From contig DATLRE010000110.1 of the NCBI GenBank assembly GCA_035534835.1, forward strand, positions 1 to 16,056: a stretch of DNA of 16,056 nucleotides, read 5' to 3'. The position numbers and the translations under genes are program-made. Below, piece by piece: positions 7,907 through 15,217 of this stretch. Origin of the DNA: Bog-756 sp035534835. Its GTDB lineage: Bacteria > Actinomycetota > Acidimicrobiia > Acidimicrobiales > RAAP-2. The notes beneath the pieces are model-generated. The model was not told where the DNA came from. It saw only the letters and a program-made list of their open reading frames with translations, and searched no databases. Position 1 is the stretch's first letter, and each line of letters starts with the position of its first letter.

Positions 7907-8004
7907 CAGAGATGCACTCCTCTGTCGATCATCGGCATGGTGGACACGGGGGCGCGTGACCAGGCCGGGCTTCCGCTGCGCTGACACCTCGAGGCAGCTG
8001 GCAT
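7906..8004 (-). CDS. Putative 32-aa leader ORF coupled to mreB
   Basis: ATG 8004-8002 begins a 32-codon frame (starts MPAASRCQRSGSPAW, ends MIDRGVHL) whose TGA shares one base with the mreB ATG (TGATG). Its ATG lies 8 nt after the mreB promoter's -10 box, so on the predicted transcript it would be the first, essentially leaderless, start codon. This arrangement favours termination-reinitiation into mreB. Against it: third-position G/C is lower than in the neighbouring genes, and the peptide has no recognisable motif or homology. The coding status is an inference. Confidence 0.35.
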   Translation of the reverse strand: MPAASRCQRSGSPAWSRAPVSTMPMIDRGVHL

Positions 8005-8012
8005 GTGCCCTC

Positions 8013-8041
8013 AGGCTACGGGATGCAGCAGGGCGGCACAA
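8013..8041 (-). promoter_or_regulatory. mreB promoter (-35 TTGTGC, 17-nt spacer, -10 TAGCCT)
   Basis: On the minus strand TTGTGC (8041-8036) and TAGCCT (8018-8013) are separated by exactly 17 nt. This is the only place in the window where I see both elements at ideal spacing. Transcription would start close to 8006, giving a leader of about 100 nt before mreB. Confidence 0.6.
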
Positions 8042-8067
8042 GGGCGGACCCGGTCGCGGCGGGGCCC

Positions 8068-8083
8068 GGGACGGTTCCGTCCC
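8068..8083. terminator. Perfect hairpin between ndk and the mreB promoter
   Basis: gggacgg-tt-ccgtccc is a perfect 7-bp inverted repeat. It lies between the ndk 3' end and the mreB promoter, where a transcript end is expected. No T-tract follows on the minus strand, so intrinsic termination of the standard kind is not shown. Confidence 0.3.
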
Positions 8084-8145
8084 AGCTCAGGAGGGTCCTG
8101 CGTCCACGGGCGCCCGTCCCGGGAGGCCCGACCCCCCACCCCGGT

Positions 8146-8171
8146 GGCCCCGGGCCGGGGATCCCGGGGCC
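8146..8171 (-). terminator. 9-bp GC hairpin at the ndk stop codon
   Basis: ggccccggg (8146-8154) and cccggggcc (8163-8171) form a perfect 9-bp stem with an 8-nt loop, beginning at the last base of the ndk TAG codon. The stem is entirely G/C. A U-tract is lacking, as is common for proposed actinobacterial terminators. This is the strongest hairpin that I noticed in the window. Confidence 0.45.
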
Positions 8172-8578
8172 TACAGGCCCGGGAAGAAGAGCGCGATCTC
8201 CCGGGCGGCCGACTCGTCGGAGTCCGAGCCGTGGACCAGGTTCTCGCCCATCTCGAGGGCGAGGTCGCCCCGGATGGTGCCCGGCGCGGCGTCGACCGGG
8301 TTGGTGGCACCCATGAGGTTCCGGACCACCTTGTAGGTGTCGTCCGGACCCTCGACGACCATCACCAGCACCGGTGACCGGGTGATGAAGGTGACCAGTT
8401 CGCCGAAGAACGGCTTGCCGTCGTGCTCCGCGTAGTGCGCCCGGGCCGTCTCGGCCGTCAGGGTGCGGAGCTCGGCGGCGACCAGTCGGAGGCCCTTTCG
8501 CTCGAGGCGGCCGATGATCTCCCCGGACAGTCCGCGTTCGACGGCGTCGGGCTTGGCGATGACAAGTGTGCGTCCCAC
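8171..8578 (-). CDS. ndk: Nucleoside diphosphate kinase
   Basis: A 135-aa cytosolic enzyme that transfers the gamma-phosphate of ATP to nucleoside diphosphates through a phosphohistidine. The start (MGRTLVIAKPDAVERGL) and the active-site segment NLVHGSDS with catalytic H116 are diagnostic, and R87-N88 and the ATNP segment are also present. The length is normal for bacterial Ndk. The start is GTG 8578-8576, 9 nt after a TAGCCT -10 box and without a Shine-Dalgarno sequence. In many actinobacteria ndk lies near folC and clpX, as it does here. A strong hairpin at the stop codon suggests that it ends its transcript. Confidence 0.97.
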   Translation of the reverse strand: MGRTLVIAKPDAVERGLSGEIIGRLERKGLRLVAAELRTLTAETARAHYAEHDGKPFFGELVTFITRSPVLVMVVEGPDDTYKVVRNLMGATNPVDAAPGTIRGDLALEMGENLVHGSDSDESAAREIALFFPGL

Positions 8579-8587
8579 AAGCGGGGC

Positions 8588-8593
8588 AGGCTA
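8588..8593 (-). promoter_or_regulatory. -10 box (TAGCCT) of ndk
   Basis: TAGCCT matches TAnnnT and is identical to the mreB -10. It ends 9 nt before the ndk GTG, implying a leaderless or almost leaderless mRNA. No -35 at suitable spacing was found. Confidence 0.45.
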
Positions 8594-8600
8594 GCCGACG

Positions 8601-8617
8601 CGGCGGGGCACCCGCCG
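8601..8617. terminator. 7-bp hairpin between the HAD gene and ndk
   Basis: cggcggg-gca-cccgccg is a perfect 7-bp stem with a 3-nt loop, 55 nt past the HAD stop and just upstream of the ndk -10 box. It could end the HAD transcript or mark a protein-binding site at the ndk promoter. No T-tract follows. Confidence 0.35.
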
Positions 8618-8672
8618 GCGCCACGTCACGGCGGGGACCGTCCGTGCCCGCGGTCGACCCGCCACTGCGGCG

Positions 8673-9314
8673 CTAGCGCGCCAGGAGCAGTGCGGGCAGA
8701 TCCCGCATGTCGTCGAAGACCACCGAACTGTCGATCCCGAGCGCCTCGGCGCCGGTCACGCCGCCGGCGAACGCGAAGACCGCCATGCCCGCGGCCAGTC
8801 CGGCGGTGACGCCCGGGACGCTGTCCTCGACCACGGCACAGCGTTCGGGTGACGCTCCCAGCCGTTCGGCGGCCAGCAGGAAGACGTCCGGGGCCGGCTT
8901 TCCGTGCACCACCTCGTCGGCGCTGAAGATCCGGCCCTCGAACCGATCGAGGAGCCCGGTCGTACCCAGCGTGAAGCGCAACTTGTCGTGACTCCCGCTG
9001 GACGCCACGCAGGTGGGCGCCGTGATCGCGTCGAGTGCCTCGACGATCCCCGGTACGACCGCGAGCTCCCGCTCGAACACCTCCCGATAGCGGCACTCGA
9101 ACTCGGCGTCCCAGTCGATCCCCCGACCCAGGTGTCGTTCGATCTCCCGGTGCATGTGCGCGGCCGACCGACCGACGAACCGCTCGATGACGTCCTGCTC
9201 CGTCAGGGGCCACCCGAGCGTCGACAGGATCTCTGCCTCCGTCCGGACGGCGAGACGCTCGCTGTCCACGAGGACTCCGTCGCAGTCGAAGATCACCAGG
9301 TCGAATCCGCACAT
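8673..9314 (-). CDS. HAD-superfamily hydrolase, beta-phosphoglucomutase/phosphatase-like
   Basis: A 213-aa soluble HAD protein of subfamily IA type. Motif I is D10-CD12-GVLVDSE, with a helical cap inserted after it (about 20-85). Motif II is S105-S106 (VASSGSH), motif III is K139 (HGKPAPD) and motif IV is E163-D164 (VVEDSVPGV). These support phosphoester hydrolysis or phosphosugar mutase activity; the substrate cannot be read from sequence (phosphoglycolate, sugar phosphates and others are possible). The ATG 9314-9312 places motif I at the family's usual distance; the frame is open 54 codons further upstream, but that part is not HAD-like. TAGGCT lies exactly 7 nt before the ATG and no Shine-Dalgarno is present, indicating a leaderless mRNA. 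Confidence 0.9.
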   Translation of the reverse strand: MCGFDLVIFDCDGVLVDSERLAVRTEAEILSTLGWPLTEQDVIERFVGRSAAHMHREIERHLGRGIDWDAEFECRYREVFERELAVVPGIVEALDAITAPTCVASSGSHDKLRFTLGTTGLLDRFEGRIFSADEVVHGKPAPDVFLLAAERLGASPERCAVVEDSVPGVTAGLAAGMAVFAFAGGVTGAEALGIDSSVVFDDMRDLPALLLAR

Positions 9315-9321
9315 CGCCGCC

Positions 9322-9327
9322 AGCCTA
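9322..9327 (-). promoter_or_regulatory. -10 box (TAGGCT) of the HAD gene
   Basis: TAGGCT fits TAnnnT and ends 7 nt before the HAD ATG, the spacing expected if transcription begins on the start codon. No -35 is evident at 16-18 nt. Confidence 0.5.
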
Positions 9328-9403
9328 CGGAGCCCGGCGGCCGGCAACCGGGACGCCCGTGCCGCCGAGCCGTGCGCCCGGTGCACCGTCGGGACGGGCT
9401 CCG
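9328..9403. repeat. Long-range 9-bp inverted repeat between folC and the HAD gene
   Basis: cggagcccg (9328-9336) and cgggctccg (9395-9403) are perfect complements flanking a 58-nt spacer. The pair nearly spans the folC-HAD gap, and one arm touches the HAD -10 box. It may fold downstream of folC or be a chance match in GC-rich DNA. Confidence 0.25.
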
Positions 9404-9418
9404 GACCCACCGGGTCGG

Positions 9419-10735
9419 TCAGCCCCGGGGCAGGAGTACCTCGCGGGCGTCGGCCACCACGTACAGCGAACCGCACACGACGACGCGATCGTCCGGGCCC
9501 GAGCGCTCCACGGCCCGACGGGTCGCTTCCGCCGGGTCCGCAGCGAGGCTCACCTCCATACCGAGCGAGGCCGCCGCGCTGGCGACGTCACCCACCGGCA
9601 TCGCTCGAGGCGAATCGGGGGCGCACACGACGACCGACCGCACGCCGGCCGACACCAGGGCGTCGAGCATGGCCGTCGGGTCGCGCCCGGTCAGCATGCC
9701 CACGACGGCCGTGGTCTCCCCCTCGGTGGTGAACTCCTCCGTCAGTGACCGGGCCAGGACCATCATCCCCGCCGCGTTGTGGGCTCCGTCGACCAGCACC
9801 AGCGGGTGGCGGCCGACGACCTCGAGGCGACCCGGCACCCGGACCGCGGCCAGCCCCTCCTCCACCACGTCCTCGGGGAGCGGCGACCCGAAGAACGCCT
9901 CGGCCGCGGCCAGGGCGCAGGCCGCGTTGTCCCCCTGGTGGCTGCCGTGCAGCGGAACGAGCACCTCGCCGTAGGCGCCGCCGGGCGTGCGCAGGTCGAC
10001 CAGCCGGCCGCCCACGGCCACCCGGTTGGAGGTGCAGGCGAACTCGACGCCCCTGGCCCAGAACTCCTGACAGCCGGCGGCGTCGGCGGCGGTCCGGAAC
10101 AGAGCCACCAGCGTGGGGTCGGTCTCCCCCACCACCGCCCGGCCGCCGGCGGTGAAGATCCCGGCCTTGTCGCGGGCGATGTCCTCGAGGGTCGGCCCGA
10201 GCACCTCGGTGTGGTCGTAGCTGATGTTGGTGACCACCGACACCGCGGCGTGCACGATGTTCGTGCAGTCCCAGGTGCCCCCCAGCCCGACCTCGACGAC
10301 GGCCACGTCGACCGCCTCGTCGGCGAACCACGTCAGCGCGGCGGCGGTCAGCAGCTCGAACCGTGTCGGTGGTTCGTCCATGAGGGACTCGATCCGGCGC
10401 AGCGAGTCCAGCACGTCGGTGAACGCCTCGTCGTCGATCGGATCCCCGTTGCGCGCGATCCGCTCGTTCACCCGGGCCAGGTTGGGACTGGTGTAGGTGC
10501 CCACCGACAGCCCCATGGCGGCGAGCAGCGAGCTGGTCATGGCCGCGGTCGACCCCTTGCCGTTGGTGCCGGTGATGTGGATCACCGGGTAGGCGGTGTG
10601 CGGGTCGCCCAGGAGCGCAGCCAGCTTCTCCATGCGATCCAGCGACGGGAGCGTCCGCCGGGTGGGCATGGACGATTCGAAGTCGATGTGGGAGTCGAGC
10701 CAGGCCAGCGCCTCGGACAGGTCGGAGAAGGTCAC
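9419..10735 (-). CDS. folC: Folylpolyglutamate synthase / dihydrofolate synthase
   Basis: A 438-aa Mur-ligase-fold enzyme that adds glutamate to folates (and possibly to dihydropteroate) using ATP. The N-terminal LAWLDSHIDFE (10-20) is typical. The P-loop is GTNGKGST (56-63), followed by YTSPNLARVNERI, VEVGLGGTWDCTN (147-159), the metal/carbamylated-Lys region DIARDKAGIF (185-194), VPGRLEVV and the C-domain DGAHN (316-320). The segment after the second glycine pair reads TWDCTN, a departure from the GRLDATN form of E. coli FolC. The GTG start 10735-10733 fits the family N-terminus but lacks both a Shine-Dalgarno and a nearby -10 box, so translation probably depends on readthrough from clpX, 57 nt upstream. 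Whether it is mono- or bifunctional cannot be decided here. Confidence 0.93.
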   Translation of the reverse strand: MTFSDLSEALAWLDSHIDFESSMPTRRTLPSLDRMEKLAALLGDPHTAYPVIHITGTNGKGSTAAMTSSLLAAMGLSVGTYTSPNLARVNERIARNGDPIDDEAFTDVLDSLRRIESLMDEPPTRFELLTAAALTWFADEAVDVAVVEVGLGGTWDCTNIVHAAVSVVTNISYDHTEVLGPTLEDIARDKAGIFTAGGRAVVGETDPTLVALFRTAADAAGCQEFWARGVEFACTSNRVAVGGRLVDLRTPGGAYGEVLVPLHGSHQGDNAACALAAAEAFFGSPLPEDVVEEGLAAVRVPGRLEVVGRHPLVLVDGAHNAAGMMVLARSLTEEFTTEGETTAVVGMLTGRDPTAMLDALVSAGVRSVVVCAPDSPRAMPVGDVASAAASLGMEVSLAADPAEATRRAVERSGPDDRVVVCGSLYVVADAREVLLPRG

Positions 10736-10792
10736 GGGTGGGCGCGGGGGGTCACGATGCTCCGGTGAAGTGGGAGGGACAGAGGTGGGACG

Positions 10793-12073
<1,281 letters not shown>

Positions 12074-12151
12074 GTCGGTTCCTCGTGTCCTTCTGTCGGC
12101 GGTCCCTGCTGCTCGACCGAACGCTGTGCTGCCTGTGCGAACTGCTGACGC

Positions 12152-12174
12152 CCGGATCGCCGTCGGCGACCCGG
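12152..12174. promoter_or_regulatory. Candidate ClgR-type operator in the clpX leader
   Basis: Ten-base arms ccggatcgcc (12152-12161) and ggcgacccgg (12165-12174) around a 3-nt centre are complementary with a single mismatch. The core reads CGC-N5-GCG on both strands. On the minus strand CGCCGACGGCG followed by ATC fits, as I recall it, the core of the C. glutamicum ClgR consensus (CGCYNANRGCGWWS). ClgR is a known activator of clp genes in actinobacteria. The site is 79 nt upstream of the clpX GTG. Confidence 0.45.
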
Positions 12175-12175
12175 T

Positions 12176-12185
12176 GGTCCGGACC
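12176..12185. repeat. Perfect 10-bp palindrome next to the putative clpX transcription start
   Basis: ggtccggacc is self-complementary and sits between the TAGGGT -10-like box and the larger inverted repeat at 12152-12174. It may be part of the same control region, but short palindromes are frequent at this GC content. Confidence 0.25.
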
Positions 12186-12189
12186 TCCA

Positions 12190-12195
12190 ACCCTA
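12190..12195 (-). promoter_or_regulatory. -10-like box (TAGGGT) upstream of clpX
   Basis: TAGGGT fits TAnnnT. It would start a transcript near 12183 with a leader of about 110 nt before clpX. No -35 is recognisable, which would suit an activator-dependent promoter, but the candidate operator lies downstream of this start rather than upstream. Confidence 0.35.
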
Positions 12196-12257
12196 GCGGC
12201 TGGGGTGCCGCGGACCGGACCTTGTCGACCCCCGGTGCCGCTGCCCCGCGGCTGCCG

Positions 12258-12911
12258 TCAGGCGGCGCCGATCGCGTCCATCGGCAGCGTGTCCCGGGCG
12301 GAGATGACCTCGTCGATGAGCCCGTACTCGACCGCTTCGGCGGCCGTCATGATGAAGTCGCGGTCGGTGTCCTTCGACACCCGTTCGGCACTCTGGCCGG
12401 TGTCGTCGGCGAGCATGCCGTTCAGCAGGTCCCGCATCCGGAGGATCTCCTTGGCCTGGAGCTCGATGTCGCTGGCCTGACCCTCGACGCCGCCGAAGGG
12501 CTGGTGCAGGAGGATGCGGGCGTGGGGAAGGGCGAAGCGCTTTCCCTTGGTGCCGGCACCGAGGAGCACGGCTGCGGCGGAGGCCGCCTGGCCGAAGCAG
12601 AAGGTCGACATGTCCGGCTTGATGTACTTCATCGTGTCGTAGATGGCGAAGAGTGCCGTGATGTCGCCGCCCGGTGAATTGATGTAGAGGTGGATGTCCT
12701 TGTCCGACTCCTCCGACTCGAGGAAGAGGAGCTGGGCGCACACCAGATTGGCCACGGTGTCGTTGATCGGGGTGCCCAGGAAGATGATCCGCTCCTTGAG
12801 CAGCCGGGAGAAGAGGTCGTAGTTGCGCTCCCCCCGGCTGGTGGACTCCACGACCCACGGCACGCTGTACCCCTGTGCGTCGATCGACCTGCTTGCGTCC
12901 GTGAACGTCAC
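12258..12911 (-). CDS. clpP: ATP-dependent Clp protease proteolytic subunit (ClpP2-type)
   Basis: A 217-aa serine peptidase that forms the Clp barrel. The catalytic triad is S111 (GQAASAAAVLL), H136 (LLHQPFGG) and D185 (KDTDRDF), at the family spacing of 25 and 49 residues. INSPGGDITALFAIYDTM is the substrate-binding strand region. The serine loop reads SAAAVLL, as in mycobacterial ClpP2, and not the SMGE/SMGA form of ClpP1-like subunits. The GTG 12911-12909 overlaps the tig stop as GTGA, with GAGGAGGA upstream, so the two are translationally coupled. Only one clpP copy is present before clpX; a ClpP1 partner would have to be elsewhere. Confidence 0.96.
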   Translation of the reverse strand: MTFTDASRSIDAQGYSVPWVVESTSRGERNYDLFSRLLKERIIFLGTPINDTVANLVCAQLLFLESEESDKDIHLYINSPGGDITALFAIYDTMKYIKPDMSTFCFGQAASAAAVLLGAGTKGKRFALPHARILLHQPFGGVEGQASDIELQAKEILRMRDLLNGMLADDTGQSAERVSKDTDRDFIMTAAEAVEYGLIDEVISARDTLPMDAIGAA

Positions 12912-14254
12912 TCCGAGTCCTCCTCGCCCTGATTCACCTTCAGGTCGTCCCGTGAGACGGGCGCCCCGTTCTCGTCGACCAGTTCGACGGAATCCACGAG
13001 CCATCGCATCGCTTTGGCCTTGCGTCGGTCCGAGCGTACCGCCGCCAGCCTCCCGGCCCGTTCCAGTTGGCTCCGTACCTGGTCGGCGTCCATCTCGAGC
13101 CGGCTGCCCATGGCGGCCAGCTCCTCGTCCAGCTCCTCGTCCGTGACCTGGATGTCCTCCGCCTCGACGAGTGCCCGGAGCGCCAGGTCGGCCTTGACGC
13201 TCTGCAGCGCCTGGGCCCGGAGCTCGTCCAGGAATTCATCCTCGCTCCGACCGGTGACCCCGAGGAACTGGCCCAGGCTCATACCCTGACCCTCGAGGCG
13301 GTGGTTCAGGTCGTGGATCCGCTCGCGCAGCTCTGTGAGGACGAGCTGCTCGGGCACCTCCTCGGTCACCAGCTCGACCAGGGCCTCCACCGTCTTCTGC
13401 TGGAGCGCCATCTGGGCCTCGACGATCCGCCGCTGGCGCAGCCGCTCGGCGATGTCCGCCCGGAGCTCCTCCAGCGTGGCGAACTCGGAGGCCTCGGAAG
13501 CCCAGTCGTCGTCGGCGTCCGGCAACGACAGCTCCTTGACGTCCTTGACGGTGACCGTGAAGGACACCGTCTGCCCGAGGGCCTCGAGCTCGGCGTCGAA
13601 CGTGACCGAGTCACCGGCCTTGGTACCGAGGAGCTGGTCGTCGAGACCGGGGATCACGCCTTCGGAGCCGACCTCGTAGAGGAAGTCGTCGGCGGTGAGG
13701 TCGGAGTCGTCCCCGTCGGCGTCCGCCTCGGCGCGGGTGCCGCGGATGTCGATGGTCACCTGGTCGCCGGTCAGTACGGGCCGCGTCACCTCGACGAGCT
13801 CCCCCGACGTGGCCCGCAACCGGTCGACCTGGGCCGTGACCTCCTCATCGTCCACCTCGAGTGCGGGGAGGGCCACCACCAGGCCGCCGTACCCCGGGAT
13901 GGCGACCGTCGGGCGCACCTCGACCACGGCCTCGAACGACAGCGGACCGGACTCCTCGCCGGCCGTGATGTCGATATCGGGCTGGTCGATCGGGTCGACC
14001 TCCGTCTCGTCGACGGCCCGCGAGTAGAAGTCGGGGAGCGCCTCGCGGATGGCCTCGCCACGCAGGGCGACCCTCCCGCCCATCCGGGACTCGAGCACCT
14101 TTCTCGGCACCTTCCCCGGTCGGAACCCGGGGACCCGGACCTCACGCGACAGGCGCTGGAGCACGTCGTCGAGGGCTTCGTCCATCTCGGCTTCGTCGAT
14201 CTCGACGGTGAGACGGACCTTGTTGCCCTCCTCGGGCGCTGCTGTTGCTCGCAT
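12908..14254 (-). CDS. tig: Trigger factor, ribosome-associated chaperone / peptidyl-prolyl isomerase
   Basis: A 448-aa chaperone that binds nascent chains at the ribosome exit tunnel. The N-domain carries the ribosome-binding signature VPGFRPGKVP (41-50). The FKBP-like isomerase domain (about 155-240) contains GDQVTIDI and YEVGSEGVIPGLDDQLLG with a very acidic insert (about 174-190, rich in Asp/Glu). The long helical C-domain follows. The ATG 14254-14252 is preferred: the frame extends 31 codons upstream, but that part is Arg/Cys-rich and unlike trigger factor. TACACT lies 11 nt before the ATG and no Shine-Dalgarno is seen, so the mRNA probably has a very short leader. It overlaps clpP by 4 nt; tig-clpP-clpX is the classic order. 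The C-terminus is acidic. Confidence 0.96.
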   Translation of the reverse strand: MRATAAPEEGNKVRLTVEIDEAEMDEALDDVLQRLSREVRVPGFRPGKVPRKVLESRMGGRVALRGEAIREALPDFYSRAVDETEVDPIDQPDIDITAGEESGPLSFEAVVEVRPTVAIPGYGGLVVALPALEVDDEEVTAQVDRLRATSGELVEVTRPVLTGDQVTIDIRGTRAEADADGDDSDLTADDFLYEVGSEGVIPGLDDQLLGTKAGDSVTFDAELEALGQTVSFTVTVKDVKELSLPDADDDWASEASEFATLEELRADIAERLRQRRIVEAQMALQQKTVEALVELVTEEVPEQLVLTELRERIHDLNHRLEGQGMSLGQFLGVTGRSEDEFLDELRAQALQSVKADLALRALVEAEDIQVTDEELDEELAAMGSRLEMDADQVRSQLERAGRLAAVRSDRRKAKAMRWLVDSVELVDENGAPVSRDDLKVNQGEEDSE

Positions 14255-14265
14255 ACGAATACAGG

Positions 14266-14271
14266 AGTGTA
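14266..14271 (-). promoter_or_regulatory. -10 box (TACACT) of the tig-clpP transcript
   Basis: TACACT fits TAnnnT and lies 11 nt before the tig ATG, which predicts a 5' leader of only a few nucleotides. No strong -35 is visible. Confidence 0.4.
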
Positions 14272-14311
14272 CCGGCCCCCGGGGCACCCACTTCCCGCAA
14301 TCGCAGCGGCG

Positions 14312-14354
14312 CCGACCGGTGCCGATCCGTGCGGACCCGGGGACCACCGGTCGG
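14312..14354. repeat. 10-bp perfect inverted repeat upstream of tig
   Basis: ccgaccggtg (14312-14321) and caccggtcgg (14345-14354) are exact complements separated by 23 nt. The element lies between the stop of the maleylpyruvate-isomerase-family gene and the tig -10 box. It could be a terminator stem for the former or a two-site operator for tig. There is no T-tract. Confidence 0.4.
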
Positions 14355-14373
14355 ACCGCGGTGCAGCCCGGCG

Positions 14374-15204
14374 TCAGCCCATGAAGGCCATCGACTCGAG
14401 CACCCGGCGGCCGAGGACGGCGTCGCCGTCCACACGCACCTGCCCCGACGCCAGGACGGCGTCGGCGTCGACCCGACCGAACCCGAGCCGCCAGAAGGTC
14501 TCCTGGTCGGTGACCAACGCGACCGTCGGGTCGTCCGGGCCGCCGTCCGGTGCCACGGCGGCCCGCCCGCCGTCCATCACCACCGGCACCCGGCGGCCGA
14601 GCGCACCGGCCACCTCGAAGCGGACCGCCGTCCCGTCGGGTGGCGCCACCCGCTTGCCGACCACGTAGGCCATCGTCGTGGCGCAGCGGTCGAGGACGGC
14701 GGACTCGCCGGCGCCGTCTCGCCCCCCCGGCCGGCCGAGCGCCCGCCGGGCGTCCTGCTCGTGGGCCCAGCAGTCGACGACACGGGTCACCAGGAACTCG
14801 CGGTAGGGCACCTCACCGACGGGACTCCATCCGACCACGTCGAACCGTTCGGGCGACAGGGCCCGGAGTTCGCGGAGACGCCGTCCGGTGACCGTCGCGA
14901 ATTCGGCCAGGACGTCCGGGCCGGGTGTGTCCCGCCGCGCCGCGATCCAGGGCTCGTTCAGGGCGGCGAATTCGTTGCGGACGTGGTCGGGCACGACCTC
15001 GAGCGGCGGTGGCGCCTCGTCGCCCATCACCATGCGTTCGACGCCGATGACGTGGGCGAGCTGGTCCTTGACCGTCCATCCGGGACAGTCGGTGGGCAGG
15101 TCCCACTGCGCCGCCCCGATGCCGGCACAGGCCGCCGCGAACGACGACCACACCTCGGCCAGCCCGTCCACGACGGGCTCGCGGTGGTCCGCCCCCACGG
15201 TCAC
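14374..15204 (-). CDS. Maleylpyruvate isomerase family (TIGR03083-like) mycothiol-dependent protein
   Basis: A 276-aa protein. The N-terminal DinB-like four-helix domain has CPGWTVKDQLAHVIGVE (40-56, H51 a likely metal ligand) and RVVDCWAHEQDARRAL (141-156, with H148 and E149), the typical family signatures. The C-terminal part (about 190-276) resembles the SCP2-like domain often fused in this family (DQETFWRLGFGRVDADAVLASG). Members are thought to act as mycothiol-dependent transferases or isomerases; the substrate here is unknown. The GTG 15204-15202 is chosen for its N-terminus and a G-rich stretch upstream (a second GTG lies two codons on). It starts 13 nt after the peroxidase stop, so the two probably form a thiol-redox operon. 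Confidence 0.85.
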   Translation of the reverse strand: MTVGADHREPVVDGLAEVWSSFAAACAGIGAAQWDLPTDCPGWTVKDQLAHVIGVERMVMGDEAPPPLEVVPDHVRNEFAALNEPWIAARRDTPGPDVLAEFATVTGRRLRELRALSPERFDVVGWSPVGEVPYREFLVTRVVDCWAHEQDARRALGRPGGRDGAGESAVLDRCATTMAYVVGKRVAPPDGTAVRFEVAGALGRRVPVVMDGGRAAVAPDGGPDDPTVALVTDQETFWRLGFGRVDADAVLASGQVRVDGDAVLGRRVLESMAFMG

Positions 15205-15217
15205 CCGGTCGCCCCCG

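Noticed and set aside
7907..8041. 45-codon N-terminal extension of MreB
   Set aside because: MreB proteins start at the MRDNSFSLLG-type segment; the extension runs through the promoter -10 and -35.
12074..12190. N-terminal extension of ClpX back to a TTG at 12190
   Set aside because: The extension overlaps a probable promoter and operator and is unlike ClpX; GTG 12073 has a Shine-Dalgarno and gives the family-standard N-terminus.
14255..14347. 31-codon N-terminal extension of trigger factor containing two Cys in CDC
   Set aside because: The added residues are Arg/Gly-rich and not trigger-factor-like, and they run through the candidate tig -10 box and the spacer of an inverted repeat.
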